Positions 55,359-63,266 of a stretch of 64,000 nt of DNA are shown here, piece by piece. The notes below the pieces were generated by a model, which searched no databases, had not been told where the DNA came from, and worked only from the letters and a program-made list of their open reading frames with translations. Source of the stretch: JBGQBN01 sp041494805 (lineage in GTDB: Bacteria > Acidobacteriota > Terriglobia > Terriglobales > Acidobacteriaceae); assembly GCA_041494805.1 (NCBI GenBank), contig JBGQBN010000001.1, forward strand, positions 186,001 to 250,000, given 5' to 3'. The position numbers and the translations under genes were made by a program. Numbering within the stretch: the first letter of the stretch is position 1; each line of letters opens with the position of its first letter.

Positions 55359-56600
55359 ATGCACATCTGCTTTGTTTCCACTTTTCCGCCGGCTCCCTGC
55401 GGGATTGCTACCTATTGCGGCTATCTGATTGATGGCTTACTGTCTGTCGACATGGAGCTACACATTACCGTGCTGGCCGAAAGTCCGGTTGCCAACGATC
55501 TCCGCGCACGCGTGCACGTGATCGACGCGTTCTCGGAAGACTCCGATTACGGACCTGCGATTCTCCACCAGGTGCGTGCATGTGCACCGGACGTAGTCCA
55601 TATCCAGCACGAGTACGGCATCTTCGGATTTGATGGCCGCTTTTTGCACCTCTTGGCTGGCCTGCGCGAAATTCGTGTTCCCATTGTCGTTACGCTGCAC
55701 ACCGTACATACGCGATCCAGCCTGGACGTCGGCTGCTGCTGGAGAACGGACCGGAGGCTCCCGACTCACGTGGACATCGAAAGAGAGCAGCGGCAGTTGT
55801 GCGAACTGTCCGACGTGATCGTAGTGCATCAGGATTGCCCGATGCGGACCACGCTTGTTGAGCAGGGGGCGCGCGCAGACCGAGTTGCGTCCATCTCTCA
55901 TGGCACGTTCAAAGACACTGGTATTTTCAGCGCTGTAGCCAAGAAACATCTGGGCTATGCCGCCGACAGCTCGCTGTTAGTGGCCTTCGGCTACTTCGAG
56001 CCCTCCAAGAACCATCAGCGCCTGCTTGAGGCCTTCTCGCTGCTGCGCCTCCGGCAGCCCAACGCGAAGCTTTGGATCGGTGGGCATGTTCGCTGGCCAT
56101 CTCCACCCGCGCGGGAGTACAAGGCGCGCATCGTGAACCTCATCGACCAAATGGGGCTGAGAGAGCATGTCACTCTGTGCGAAGAGGCGCTTCCGGAAGC
56201 CGACGTGCCGGTGCTGCTTGGCGCCGCCGACGTCGGCTGCTTCGTCTATCATGAGGACACGTACTCTTCCAGCGGCGCGCTTCATCGCATGTTAGGGAGT
56301 GGGAAGCCGATTGTCGCTTCGCACATTCCCAAGTTCCAGGAGTTACGCCGGATTGCACCGGAAATCCTGGTGGACCCAGATTGCCCGGAAGAATTTGCGC
56401 GGGTGCTGATCCGTTTGCTGGAGGACTGCTCGTTTCGCACGCTGATCGCCAGCAAGGCCCTCCAGTTCGCCGCAGAGACGAGTTGGCCCCTGGTAGCCAA
56501 TGCTCATCTCGACGTGTACCGCCGAGCAAGCGCGGCGGTCGCGGCCGAACTTGCGGCAGGCATAGGACGCAGCAAATATGCGCAGGCTAGTTCAGGATAG
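55359..56600 (+). CDS. GT-B fold glycosyltransferase (family 4-like)
   Basis: A 413-residue GT-B transferase: N-terminal domain with FVSTFPPAPCGIATYCGYL, C-terminal domain with SLLVAFGYFEPSKNHQRLLEAF and the nucleotide-sugar region SSSGALHRMLGSGKPIVAS. No membrane helix. Substrate unknown. The stop lies 23 bases inside the start of the STAND gene, which is thus probably co-transcribed with it. Start at 55359 preferred over 55302. Confidence 0.85.
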   Translation: MHICFVSTFPPAPCGIATYCGYLIDGLLSVDMELHITVLAESPVANDLRARVHVIDAFSEDSDYGPAILHQVRACAPDVVHIQHEYGIFGFDGRFLHLLAGLREIRVPIVVTLHTVHTRSSLDVGCCWRTDRRLPTHVDIEREQRQLCELSDVIVVHQDCPMRTTLVEQGARADRVASISHGTFKDTGIFSAVAKKHLGYAADSSLLVAFGYFEPSKNHQRLLEAFSLLRLRQPNAKLWIGGHVRWPSPPAREYKARIVNLIDQMGLREHVTLCEEALPEADVPVLLGAADVGCFVYHEDTYSSSGALHRMLGSGKPIVASHIPKFQELRRIAPEILVDPDCPEEFARVLIRLLEDCSFRTLIASKALQFAAETSWPLVANAHLDVYRRASAAVAAELAAGIGRSKYAQASSG

Positions 56601-59600
56601 CTTCGCGGAGCCTGATGATCCAGGTGCGCTCGACGGCGAACCCCTCGTTATTCATCTGAGGTCCGCGCCCACCCGGAATCGTGCGCTCATCATCTTCGTT
56701 CACGGCTTGGGCGGAAGCCGATACGGGCGTGGAGCAACGTGGGGCTTCTTGCCCCGGTTTGTTTTTGAAGATTTTCCCGACGTTGACGTCGGTTTGTACG
56801 AATATCGAACCCTCTTCCGGCGCCTCAAGTTCTGGGAGTCAATCCACCTTTCACAAGAAGCAATCGTATTTGCCGACCTGATTCGGGACGTGGCACCTTA
56901 CCAAGTACTGATTCTGGTCGGCCACAGCATGGGCGGGCTTCTGTGCGAAGCGGCGATCGGGAGCTTGGTGAACACTAGACAAGAGCAGGCGCTTCAAAAA
57001 ATCGGCGGGATGATTCTGATGGCATCACCGCAAACGGGATCTCAGCGAGTGCCGTCGGTCCTGAGTTTCTTCTCAAAGGACGCCTACGCTCTACGGCCGC
57101 ATGGCGATTTCGTGACCTCACTCCAGCGGACCCTAACTGACTGGCTGTGGCTGTTTGAGGCGGGAAGCCCGCCTGCGAAGCGATACCAGGTTCCGGCGTG
57201 GGCGATTCTGGGATCCTCCGACTTTTGGGTAGACCAACTGAGCGCCCACATCGGCCTGCCTAGCTCCCAAACCAAGACGATCCGAGGATCGCACAGGCAG
57301 ATAGTCAAGCCCAGCGATAAGCAGCACGACGGTTACGACTTCGTTTGCGGATGCATCCGCAAGATACTCGCCCGATACTCGACCTCAACTGATGGTCAGC
57401 GGCTCGCCGAAGAGCGCAACGTTGCCGTCCGGACCCCTGCATCGCGCATTCCCGCGGTGGGAATCTTCTTGGATCGTAAGGAAATTCTTACGCGCGTTAT
57501 GGAGTTCCTCAACGATCAAACCAGAAAACTCGTGGTCATCGCCGGACTGCCTGGCATCGGCAAGAGTGCATTGGCAGCCAAGGCCGCGCAGGACAGCGCT
57601 CCCCATTTCAAGGATGTTTTCTGGATGACGTGTTCCCGCGAACGCTCAACTGTCGATGTGCTGCTCGGACAGCTCTATTCATTCCTGGAAAGAAACGGCG
57701 ATGAGTCGCTGCGAGGCCTGTGGAACGCGCCGCCCCCGGATCTTCTGCCCGCGAAGGTCGATGCTCTGGTGGAAGCTCTGAACCGGAACACTTATCTTCT
57801 GATTTTCGACGAGTTCGCCTCGTGGCTCGATGAACAGCTTCAGGTGAAGAACCCAGACTTGAGACGCGTCCTGCACGGTTTGGTCAGCTCAGCGCACCTG
57901 AGCAAGATCCTGCTGATCACGGAACGCAAGCCCTTCTTCGACCCGCAGAGCAGCCCCATCCCGCCCGGGGTCATGCAGAACGAGGAACTGTTCGGATTGG
58001 AAGAGGCGGATGGGATCAGCCTTCTCAAGCAATATCTGCCCTCCGAGGATGAGAATCTGCTCCAGAGGATCGTGCAGACATGTGGAGCGAATCCGCGCAT
58101 GCTCAACTGGTTCGGTTACCTAGTCGCTTCTGGGCGTCAAGATGCCAAGACACTTCTTGCCTCCGAAGGCATCGAATTGTCCTGGAAGCTGTTGAGCGGC
58201 ACGATGGAAGATCTGACTGAGGAGAGCCGAGAAGCGCTGGAGCGTCTGTCCATTTTCCGCCGGCCACTTACCAAAAAAGACCTCGATCACCTGCACGTGT
58301 CTTTTCAAAAGGCTTTGGTGCCATTGCTGGATAGATTTCTTGCAACGTGGTATCACCAAGACAATTCCGTTTTACTGGCTGAACCCGCGAAAACCTTTGT
58401 TCGTGGCCGGCTCGGGCCTGAAAGGCTCCGCCGGCTGCACCTTGAGGCCGTTGGTTTCTATGCAGCGAAGCAGTCGGCCGCCCAACCCTCCACATTTCGT
58501 GACGTGTTGCCAGTCCTGGAAAAGGCTTACCACCTCGCTGAGATCGGCCAGGGGCAGGAATCGGCCGATGCGTTCCTGGGCGTTGCCAAGTCGCTCACCG
58601 AATGGGGGTACTTGGATTTGGTGCAGGATGAGGTTGGTCGGGTTCTGGAGACGATCAAGGCCGATCCGCTCCGCAGGGCCCGTTGTCTCTGGACGCTCGC
58701 CGAAGTCCAAGACCTGCGCAGTGAGTACCCGGCAGCTCTGAACCTGTTCCACGAGTCGTTGCAGGCGTTTGAGACCGTCCAAAACTACGAAGGCGTAGCC
58801 AGATGCCGCTGGCGCGTGGGGCGGGTGCGAAACGCGCTCGGCGATCTTTCTGCTGCGCTTGAGGATTTCCGGGTTTGCATCGAGATTTGCGATCAGCGGA
58901 AGATGACAGGGCCCAAGGCTGCGGCACTGCTCGACCAAGCTTGGACGCTGGCCCAGCAAGGCGACCGCGATCAGGCGCTGGCGCTGATGGAACCCAGCCT
59001 CGAGCTCGCGACCAATTCAGGGGATTTTCAGACACAGGCCAGCGCGAGCCGCCAGATCGGCTGGATTCTGTGGGATTACCGGCGTGAAACCGAGAAGTCG
59101 CGCGAGTGTTATCGGCGCTCACTTGAGATCGGCACGAGCCATGGTCTGCTCAAAGAACTGGGAGCCGTGCACGGTGACCTCGGATATCTTCACACTCAGT
59201 GGGGTGATAGCCAGGCAGCGGAGGAGAGCTGCCGGACCGCGATCAAAATCCGCGAGGCTCTTGGAGATCAGCATGGGCTGGCAAGCGCGTACTTAAATCT
59301 CGGGCTGGTCTTCCAGACTCGGAAGGCGTATGCCGAGGAGAGCCGTTGCTACAACGAGAGCCTGGGGATTTACCGGCGGCTGAAGGTGCCAAGCGGCGAA
59401 GCTGAGGTGCTGCTGCGTCAAGGTATCGCGTGGCGCGAGCAGGCACAGTTCGGCGAATCCGAGAAGACGCTCAAGCAGGCCCTTGGAGTCGTCCAGAGCC
59501 ACGGTCTCAAACTGACGCTGGGGGATGTCCTGCATCAACTGGGAAGGACGTTGCTACTCGCTGGGCGGAATGAAGAGGCTCGTACCTGGCTGGCAGGAGC

Positions 59601-59676
59601 GGTGGAGGAAGCGGACAAGATCAAGAGTCCTCGGGCGGTGGAATACGCGCAGTTTTTCAGAACCGCCTCGAATTAG
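56578..59676 (+). CDS. hydrolase-NB-ARC-TPR STAND protein
   Basis: A 1032-residue protein with three modules. Residues 20-270 are an alpha/beta hydrolase (PGAP1/lipase-like): oxyanion VHGLGG (41-46), nucleophile GHS117MGG, and a likely acid and His (LGSSDFWVD near 215; SHRQIV His239). Residues 295-600 are an NB-ARC/NACHT-type NTPase: Walker A GLPGIGKSA (323-331) and Walker B LLIFDEF (407-413). Residues 680-1030 are about nine TPR units. This domain order fits STAND immune proteins that sense a target with the TPRs and release a hydrolase effector. Anti-phage function is inference. Confidence 0.85.
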   Translation: MRRLVQDSFAEPDDPGALDGEPLVIHLRSAPTRNRALIIFVHGLGGSRYGRGATWGFLPRFVFEDFPDVDVGLYEYRTLFRRLKFWESIHLSQEAIVFADLIRDVAPYQVLILVGHSMGGLLCEAAIGSLVNTRQEQALQKIGGMILMASPQTGSQRVPSVLSFFSKDAYALRPHGDFVTSLQRTLTDWLWLFEAGSPPAKRYQVPAWAILGSSDFWVDQLSAHIGLPSSQTKTIRGSHRQIVKPSDKQHDGYDFVCGCIRKILARYSTSTDGQRLAEERNVAVRTPASRIPAVGIFLDRKEILTRVMEFLNDQTRKLVVIAGLPGIGKSALAAKAAQDSAPHFKDVFWMTCSRERSTVDVLLGQLYSFLERNGDESLRGLWNAPPPDLLPAKVDALVEALNRNTYLLIFDEFASWLDEQLQVKNPDLRRVLHGLVSSAHLSKILLITERKPFFDPQSSPIPPGVMQNEELFGLEEADGISLLKQYLPSEDENLLQRIVQTCGANPRMLNWFGYLVASGRQDAKTLLASEGIELSWKLLSGTMEDLTEESREALERLSIFRRPLTKKDLDHLHVSFQKALVPLLDRFLATWYHQDNSVLLAEPAKTFVRGRLGPERLRRLHLEAVGFYAAKQSAAQPSTFRDVLPVLEKAYHLAEIGQGQESADAFLGVAKSLTEWGYLDLVQDEVGRVLETIKADPLRRARCLWTLAEVQDLRSEYPAALNLFHESLQAFETVQNYEGVARCRWRVGRVRNALGDLSAALEDFRVCIEICDQRKMTGPKAAALLDQAWTLAQQGDRDQALALMEPSLELATNSGDFQTQASASRQIGWILWDYRRETEKSRECYRRSLEIGTSHGLLKELGAVHGDLGYLHTQWGDSQAAEESCRTAIKIREALGDQHGLASAYLNLGLVFQTRKAYAEESRCYNESLGIYRRLKVPSGEAEVLLRQGIAWREQAQFGESEKTLKQALGVVQSHGLKLTLGDVLHQLGRTLLLAGRNEEARTWLAGAVEEADKIKSPRAVEYAQFFRTASN

Positions 59677-60062
59677 TCTCGGTCGATCGCGGCGAGCCCA
59701 CTCCACAACTGCAAAGAAATAGAACCGACTTGCTGCGGACTCTTTGATACACACCAGGTAAGTGCTTGACTGGTGAGAAGCGGATTACTGCGACGTTGCC
59801 CGGGCCTACCTGACAATTTCACGCGGTCCGATCGGCATCATCCCCCAGTGACGCCGAAGGGTAGACGGAGGTCCCTCAAATCCTGGATGGTCGCCCACTC
59901 GGAAGTTATGTAGAACCTGCTCCGGGAGCGGCAACATAATTTCCGAGTGCGCGATGATCCAGCACAATCCCGAGAGGCGCCCGCTAATCGGCTGCGAACG
60001 AGGTCACTTCTGCGTGTAGCCGACTAACCAATACTTGGAAACCCTGGCCTGCATTCTCAGGC
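59677..60062. other. gene-free region
   Basis: About 386 bases after the STAND gene; no gene, RNA or clear repeat recognised. Confidence 0.5.
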
Positions 60063-60293
60063 TCATTTCCTCAACTCCGCCTGCCAGTTGAACACGACCG
60101 TGATCGGATTGGGCAACGCGTCGCCGGTCTGCGTATTGATTAGGAAGCGCCGGCCGTCGCGACTGGGGACGTAGTGCGTACGGCGCGCAGTTACACCTTC
60201 TGGCACTCGCGTCTGGAAGAGCAGTTTGGGGGTCTTCTCACCCTCGTTGCGTACTCTCATCTTCAGTCCGACGCATGGTTGATCCTCTACCAT
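60063..60293 (-). pseudogene. truncated kinase-WD40 C-terminus
   Basis: The 76 residues match only the C-terminal end of TolB-WD40 kinase proteins (KLLFQTRVP and DGRRFLINTQ, then NWQAELRK), the same family as the gene at 52280-54925. No kinase or propeller precedes it; the next bases belong to another truncated gene. It is therefore a remnant. Confidence 0.75.
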
Positions 60294-60425
60294 TCAGGAG
60301 ACCTTATTGCCACATTCCGGACAGAACTTCGTGCCGGCCTCGAACTTGCTGCCGCATTTCGAGCATTCGTTCTTCAGACGCAGCGGCTTGCCGCACTCCA
60401 GACAGAACTTCGCTCCCTGTGTGAC
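60294..60425 (-). pseudogene. truncated double zinc-ribbon C-terminus
   Basis: About 44 residues ending in two CxxC pairs (KFCLECGKPLR, ECSKCGSKFE, KFCPECGNKVS), as at the end of SPFH-type or similar zinc-ribbon proteins. Its 5' end runs into the fragment of an antisense gene at about 60421. The stop TGA is directly followed by the ATG of the kinase fragment. Confidence 0.65.
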
Positions 60426-60783
60426 GGTGTGGGGTGACGAGCACCTCGTTTTTGCCGACATCCGATCACCGGGCACGGTCGCCAACCTGCGCCGCAACCC
60501 GGCGGTTGAAGTGAACGTTGTCGATCCCATCTTGCGCAAAGGATATCGCTTCAAAGGTACGGCCGAGATTCTCAGCGAGGGAGCCTTGTTCCAGGAACTC
60601 TTCGACTTCTACCGGCGGGACCCGCGGATACACCGCGTCGTCCTGATCAAGGTGAAGGAAGCTCTGCCACTGATCTCGCCCGCATACGATCAAGGATTGA
60701 CCGAGGATCAGGTCAGGGCGAGATCCGAAAGTTGGTACGCCTCGCTGAGAGAAGGGAACTCTGGCGAGACACCCGACGATTGA
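60421..60783 (+). pseudogene. truncated pyridoxamine 5'-phosphate oxidase-like gene
   Basis: About 120 residues matching the C-terminal half of a PNPOx-like/flavin protein (TVWGDEHLVFADIRSPGTVANLRRNPAVEVNVVDP). The N-terminal half is missing; upstream sequence is the antisense of the zinc-ribbon fragment. Confidence 0.7.
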
Positions 60784-60903
60784 CCGCCTGGCCGACGCGT
60801 CCATCCCAACTCCCGAGGGTGCCCCGCTCAAGCTCTGCTTGGGCGGGGATTTTGACGTGCCCAGCCGCATCGCTAAGAGGCCGTGCCCACTTTGCCCGCG
60901 TGG

Positions 60904-60924
60904 GGACGGGTCTCTGACCCGTCC
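60904..60924. repeat. hairpin repeat, GGACGGGTC type
   Basis: Nine-base stem GGACGGGTC/GACCCGTCC with TCT loop. Confidence 0.65.
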
Positions 60925-60974
60925 GGCCGCGACGGTTTGTGTCGCGGCAGTCTACCCCCGAGCTGCGCTCGATT

Positions 60975-60995
60975 GGGCGGGTCAAAGACCCGCCC
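60975..60995. repeat. hairpin repeat, inverted relative of 60904
   Basis: Nine-base stem GGGCGGGTC/GACCCGCCC with AAA loop. Read in reverse it shares the GTGGGG flank of the 60904 copy, so the two form an inverted pair. Confidence 0.65.
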
Positions 60996-61047
60996 CCACA
61001 CGAAGCCGAAACCTCTTCACCGCCGTCGCGATCGTACCTAGTGTGGC

Positions 61048-61067
61048 GCGGACACTCCTGTCCGCGA
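61048..61067. repeat. hairpin repeat, GCGGACA stem variant
   Basis: Eight-base stem CGCGGACA/TGTCCGCG with CTCC loop and GTGTGGCGCGG flank, the same flank as the cox-operon copies but with a changed stem. Confidence 0.7.
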
Positions 61068-61151
61068 ATGCCAAAATCTCCACCACTCACGTAGGGACAC
61101 CCGCCCCAAATTCATTGACACGGACTGCTGCGATGTCTAGGCTAAAAGCGT

Positions 61152-61418
61152 ATGGAAGTTCATCTTACGCCCGACCAGAAAGCCTTTGTCCGGCAGGCCA
61201 TCGAGAGCGGACGCCTGCAGCGCGAAGAAGAAGCCGTTCGGGAAGCTCTCGCCCTGTGGGAGGAATGTGAGCGCAAGCGGGCGGAATTCTTGGCAAGCCT
61301 CGAGGATGCCAAGGCCTCCCTGGCACACGGCGAAGGACGCGTCATCACGGAGCGGTCCATGCGGGAACTCTCCGATGAAGTAAAACAGCGGGGACATGCC
61401 CGCCTCGCCCGCGGGTGA
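61152..61418 (+). CDS. ParD-like antitoxin, orphan
   Basis: An 88-residue ribbon-helix-helix antitoxin of the ParD/CC2985 class (MEVHLTPDQKAFVRQAIESGR, REALALWEE). No ParE-type toxin follows; the next gene is convergent. It could be a leftover of a toxin-antitoxin pair or act in trans. Confidence 0.75.
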   Translation: MEVHLTPDQKAFVRQAIESGRLQREEEAVREALALWEECERKRAEFLASLEDAKASLAHGEGRVITERSMRELSDEVKQRGHARLARG

Positions 61419-61423
61419 TTGCT

Positions 61424-61849
61424 TCACAGCAGGTTCGAATCTAGCCCGCCGATGAATTGGATGCCTGGAATTACCTTGCCGACAAGCGCGGCGTCGTTGG
61501 TCAGGAACAAGTCCATGCCGGCTTGGGCCGCGCAAGCGAGATGTATGGAATCGGCTGGTGACACTCCATGCTGGGCGCGAATCCTAGCATAAAGGTCCGC
61601 TGTCTCCAGGGTGTACGGTATGACTTCGACAAACGGGGCCTTGAAAACCGCTCGAATTTGTCTGGCCGTCTCCGATGCGCCCATTTTGTAAGGGCCTACC
61701 AGGATCTCTCCCACGGTAAAAGAGCTGGTGCAAAGCTGGTCCTGCCGCTCCTCCATTTTCGAGAGGATGTGGCGTACACGCTTGGCATAGAGGGGGTGGT
61801 CCTCCAGCCAGTAGACAAATAACATGGTGTCCCAGTAGATTCGGCTCAT
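61424..61849 (-). CDS. vapC: PIN-domain toxin (VapC-like ribonuclease)
   Basis: A 141-residue PIN-domain protein with the four acidic residues D7, E48, D100 and D119 (YWDTMLF, TVGEIL, SPADSIHLA, LTNDAAL). VapC proteins cleave RNA. The ATG at 61849 is preferred to earlier frame starts. It follows an unrecognised 147-residue gene on the same strand with 28 bases between, which may be its antitoxin. Confidence 0.8.
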   Translation of the reverse strand: MSRIYWDTMLFVYWLEDHPLYAKRVRHILSKMEERQDQLCTSSFTVGEILVGPYKMGASETARQIRAVFKAPFVEVIPYTLETADLYARIRAQHGVSPADSIHLACAAQAGMDLFLTNDAALVGKVIPGIQFIGGLDSNLL

Positions 61850-61877
61850 TGCTTCCCAAGCGCTTGATTTGGCTGGT

Positions 61878-62321
61878 TTACTTGCTGGGACTTGAAAAAC
61901 TTTTTCTTTCTTCGCGGATGAATGCCTCTCCCCCGCCCAACGCCCTGAATAAATCCTTGGCAATGCCGCGAAGTCCCAACAAGAGTTCGGTTGGGGAATA
62001 GTCTTTTCCGTGACTGTCTTTCCCGTCGTGATCTTTTCCATTGTGATCCAGAATTTCGTAGGTAAATGTCACGGTGGTGCTTTGGCCCGATGGTGGACCA
62101 GTTTTCGAGATTAGCCTCAGGGCGTTTTCTTCTAAGAACTTCTTGGACTTGAGAGCAGCGCACACCAGGGGTACGCGATTATGCAACGCGAGGACTTTGT
62201 GCACCGTGCCCACGTGAACAGAAAAGCTCTCTTCGCCTCGGCGGCGAGCCGGCCGGAGGTACGTGTCGCGCACATGCTGCCTAATGAGATCCGAATCAGA
62301 GTGTGACGAGACTTTGTCCAT
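61878..62321 (-). CDS. possible antitoxin partner of the PIN protein
   Basis: A 147-residue protein I do not recognise. It starts with an ATG at 62321 after a GGGG ribosome site, and its promoter has three TGCATAG units. It contains three five-residue repeats ((H/S)(N/D/H)GKD, coding 62001-62045) near residue 95. Position upstream of the PIN gene and a repeated operator argue for an antitoxin or regulator; no DNA-binding motif is obvious. Confidence 0.65.
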   Translation of the reverse strand: MDKVSSHSDSDLIRQHVRDTYLRPARRRGEESFSVHVGTVHKVLALHNRVPLVCAALKSKKFLEENALRLISKTGPPSGQSTTVTFTYEILDHNGKDHDGKDSHGKDYSPTELLLGLRGIAKDLFRALGGGEAFIREERKSFSSPSK

Positions 62322-62330
62322 GAATAACCC

Positions 62331-62371
62331 CTATGCATGCTATTATTGCATAGAAATGCATAGCGTGTCAA
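62331..62371 (-). promoter_or_regulatory. promoter and operator of the PIN operon
   Basis: On the minus strand TTGACA (62371-62366), an 18-base spacer, then AATAAT (62347-62342). TGCATAG occurs as direct repeats at 62347-62353 and 62357-62363 (10-base spacing) and inverted as CTATGCA at 62331-62337. The overlap with the -10 suggests autorepression. Confidence 0.6.
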
Positions 62372-62484
62372 TAAGCTGTTCTTGGCGGGATGAATGTGAC
62401 GGCCTTTTCACCGCTGGCGGGCCCTCTCCCTCAGCGCGATCAGGGGCCACCCGGCCCGTGTCGCCCTTCCCCAAAGCCTTTCTG

Positions 62485-62505
62485 TTGACCTGCGTTACGT
62501 AACGC
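62485..62505 (+). promoter_or_regulatory. promoter and palindrome before higA
   Basis: TTGACC (62485-62490) followed by the perfect 14-base palindrome GCGTTACGTAACGC (62492-62505), a likely HigA operator. Confidence 0.5.
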
Positions 62506-62552
62506 ATTACGCTGCGATACGATCCGGTCGATCCGCTGAAGGAGGCTGAACC

Positions 62553-62847
62553 ATGCCGATGAAGAACATGCCGATGAAGAACCCGCCGCACCTGGCAGCT
62601 TTGTGCTGCGCCAGTGTATCGAGCTTTGGGTTTGACCATCACGGAAGCCGCCGCCGCGCTGGGCGTCACCCGCACCACGCTGTCGGAACTGGTGAACGGG
62701 AAGCGCGGGATTTCTCCCGAAATGGCGGTGCGCCTGTCCAAGGTCTTCGGGGGCAGCGCCGCAACCTGGCTTACGCAGCAGGCCCATTACGAGCTAGCCC
62801 AGGTCAGGGCGGACCGCATCAAACTCAAGCGGTTGCAATTTGCTTAA
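62553..62847 (+). pseudogene. higA: higA antitoxin with two frameshifts
   Basis: A HigA-type Xre antitoxin. The C-terminal part reads GLTITEAAAALGVTRTTLSELVNGKRGIS and is intact in frame 62614. Its N-terminus (MPMKNPPH-type) is in another frame, and the middle part (SFVLRQCIEL-like) in the third. Two single-base losses (GGG to GG near 62594 and TTTT to TTT near 62624) explain all three frames. They may be real or sequencing errors. GGAGG lies before the ATG. No HigB is seen. Confidence 0.7.
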
Positions 62848-62894
62848 GGGGCCGCCCGCCAGCGATACCGAGACGAAGCGCGAAAGGAGCAGCC

Positions 62895-63077
62895 GTGCCG
62901 GGAAATCATACGATGTTCATTTCCGAGCTTGCTGAGGAAGACCGCAAGTCTATAGAAAAGTTGCTGGAGGTACTGCCGATGATGTTCCGCCAGTGCGAGC
63001 ACTACCTGCAAGACTATAGGGCGGGAAAGCAGAACATGGCAAAGCTCTTTGGGGTGTTGAGCAAACGCGGGAGATGA
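62895..63077 (+). CDS. 60-residue protein downstream of higA
   Basis: A 60-residue, mostly helical protein starting with a GTG at 62895, after AAGGAG (62884-62889) at ideal spacing. It contains SELAEEDRKSIEKLLEVLP and FRQCEHYLQDYRAGKQ. No family recognised. Following higA by 47 bases, it may be part of the toxin-antitoxin locus. Confidence 0.5.
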   Translation: MPGNHTMFISELAEEDRKSIEKLLEVLPMMFRQCEHYLQDYRAGKQNMAKLFGVLSKRGR

Positions 63078-63202
63078 TGGGGGAAGCCATCACTGACTTA
63101 ATCCAGAGGCACACGACACCCAAATCTCCCAAGGGAACTTAGCACGCTTGCATCGCACCAGAGGTTCTTGATCAGCGAAAAGCCAGATTGCCGCTGCCGA
63201 CA

Positions 63203-63231
63203 CCCACCTTTCGAAAACCGCGAAAGGTGGG
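63203..63231. repeat. hairpin repeat, CCCACCTTTCG type
   Basis: An 11-base stem CCCACCTTTCG/CGAAAGGTGGG with a seven-base loop, just after the stop of the reverse transcriptase gene. Confidence 0.6.
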
Positions 63232-63266
63232 GCACCCGCGCGGGGCTAGCTATTTTGACCTGGACA

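Noticed and set aside
60904..61067. A CRISPR array suggested by three spaced hairpins.
   Set aside because: The units differ in sequence and orientation and are unevenly spaced; there are no spacers or cas genes.
61846..62163. A 105-codon minus frame upstream of the PIN gene.
   Set aside because: It overlaps the better-supported 147-residue gene in another frame and lacks a ribosome site.
62553..63077. A single 174-codon frame spanning higA and the 60-residue gene.
   Set aside because: It merges the N-terminus of one gene, an out-of-frame middle and a second gene with its own strong ribosome site.
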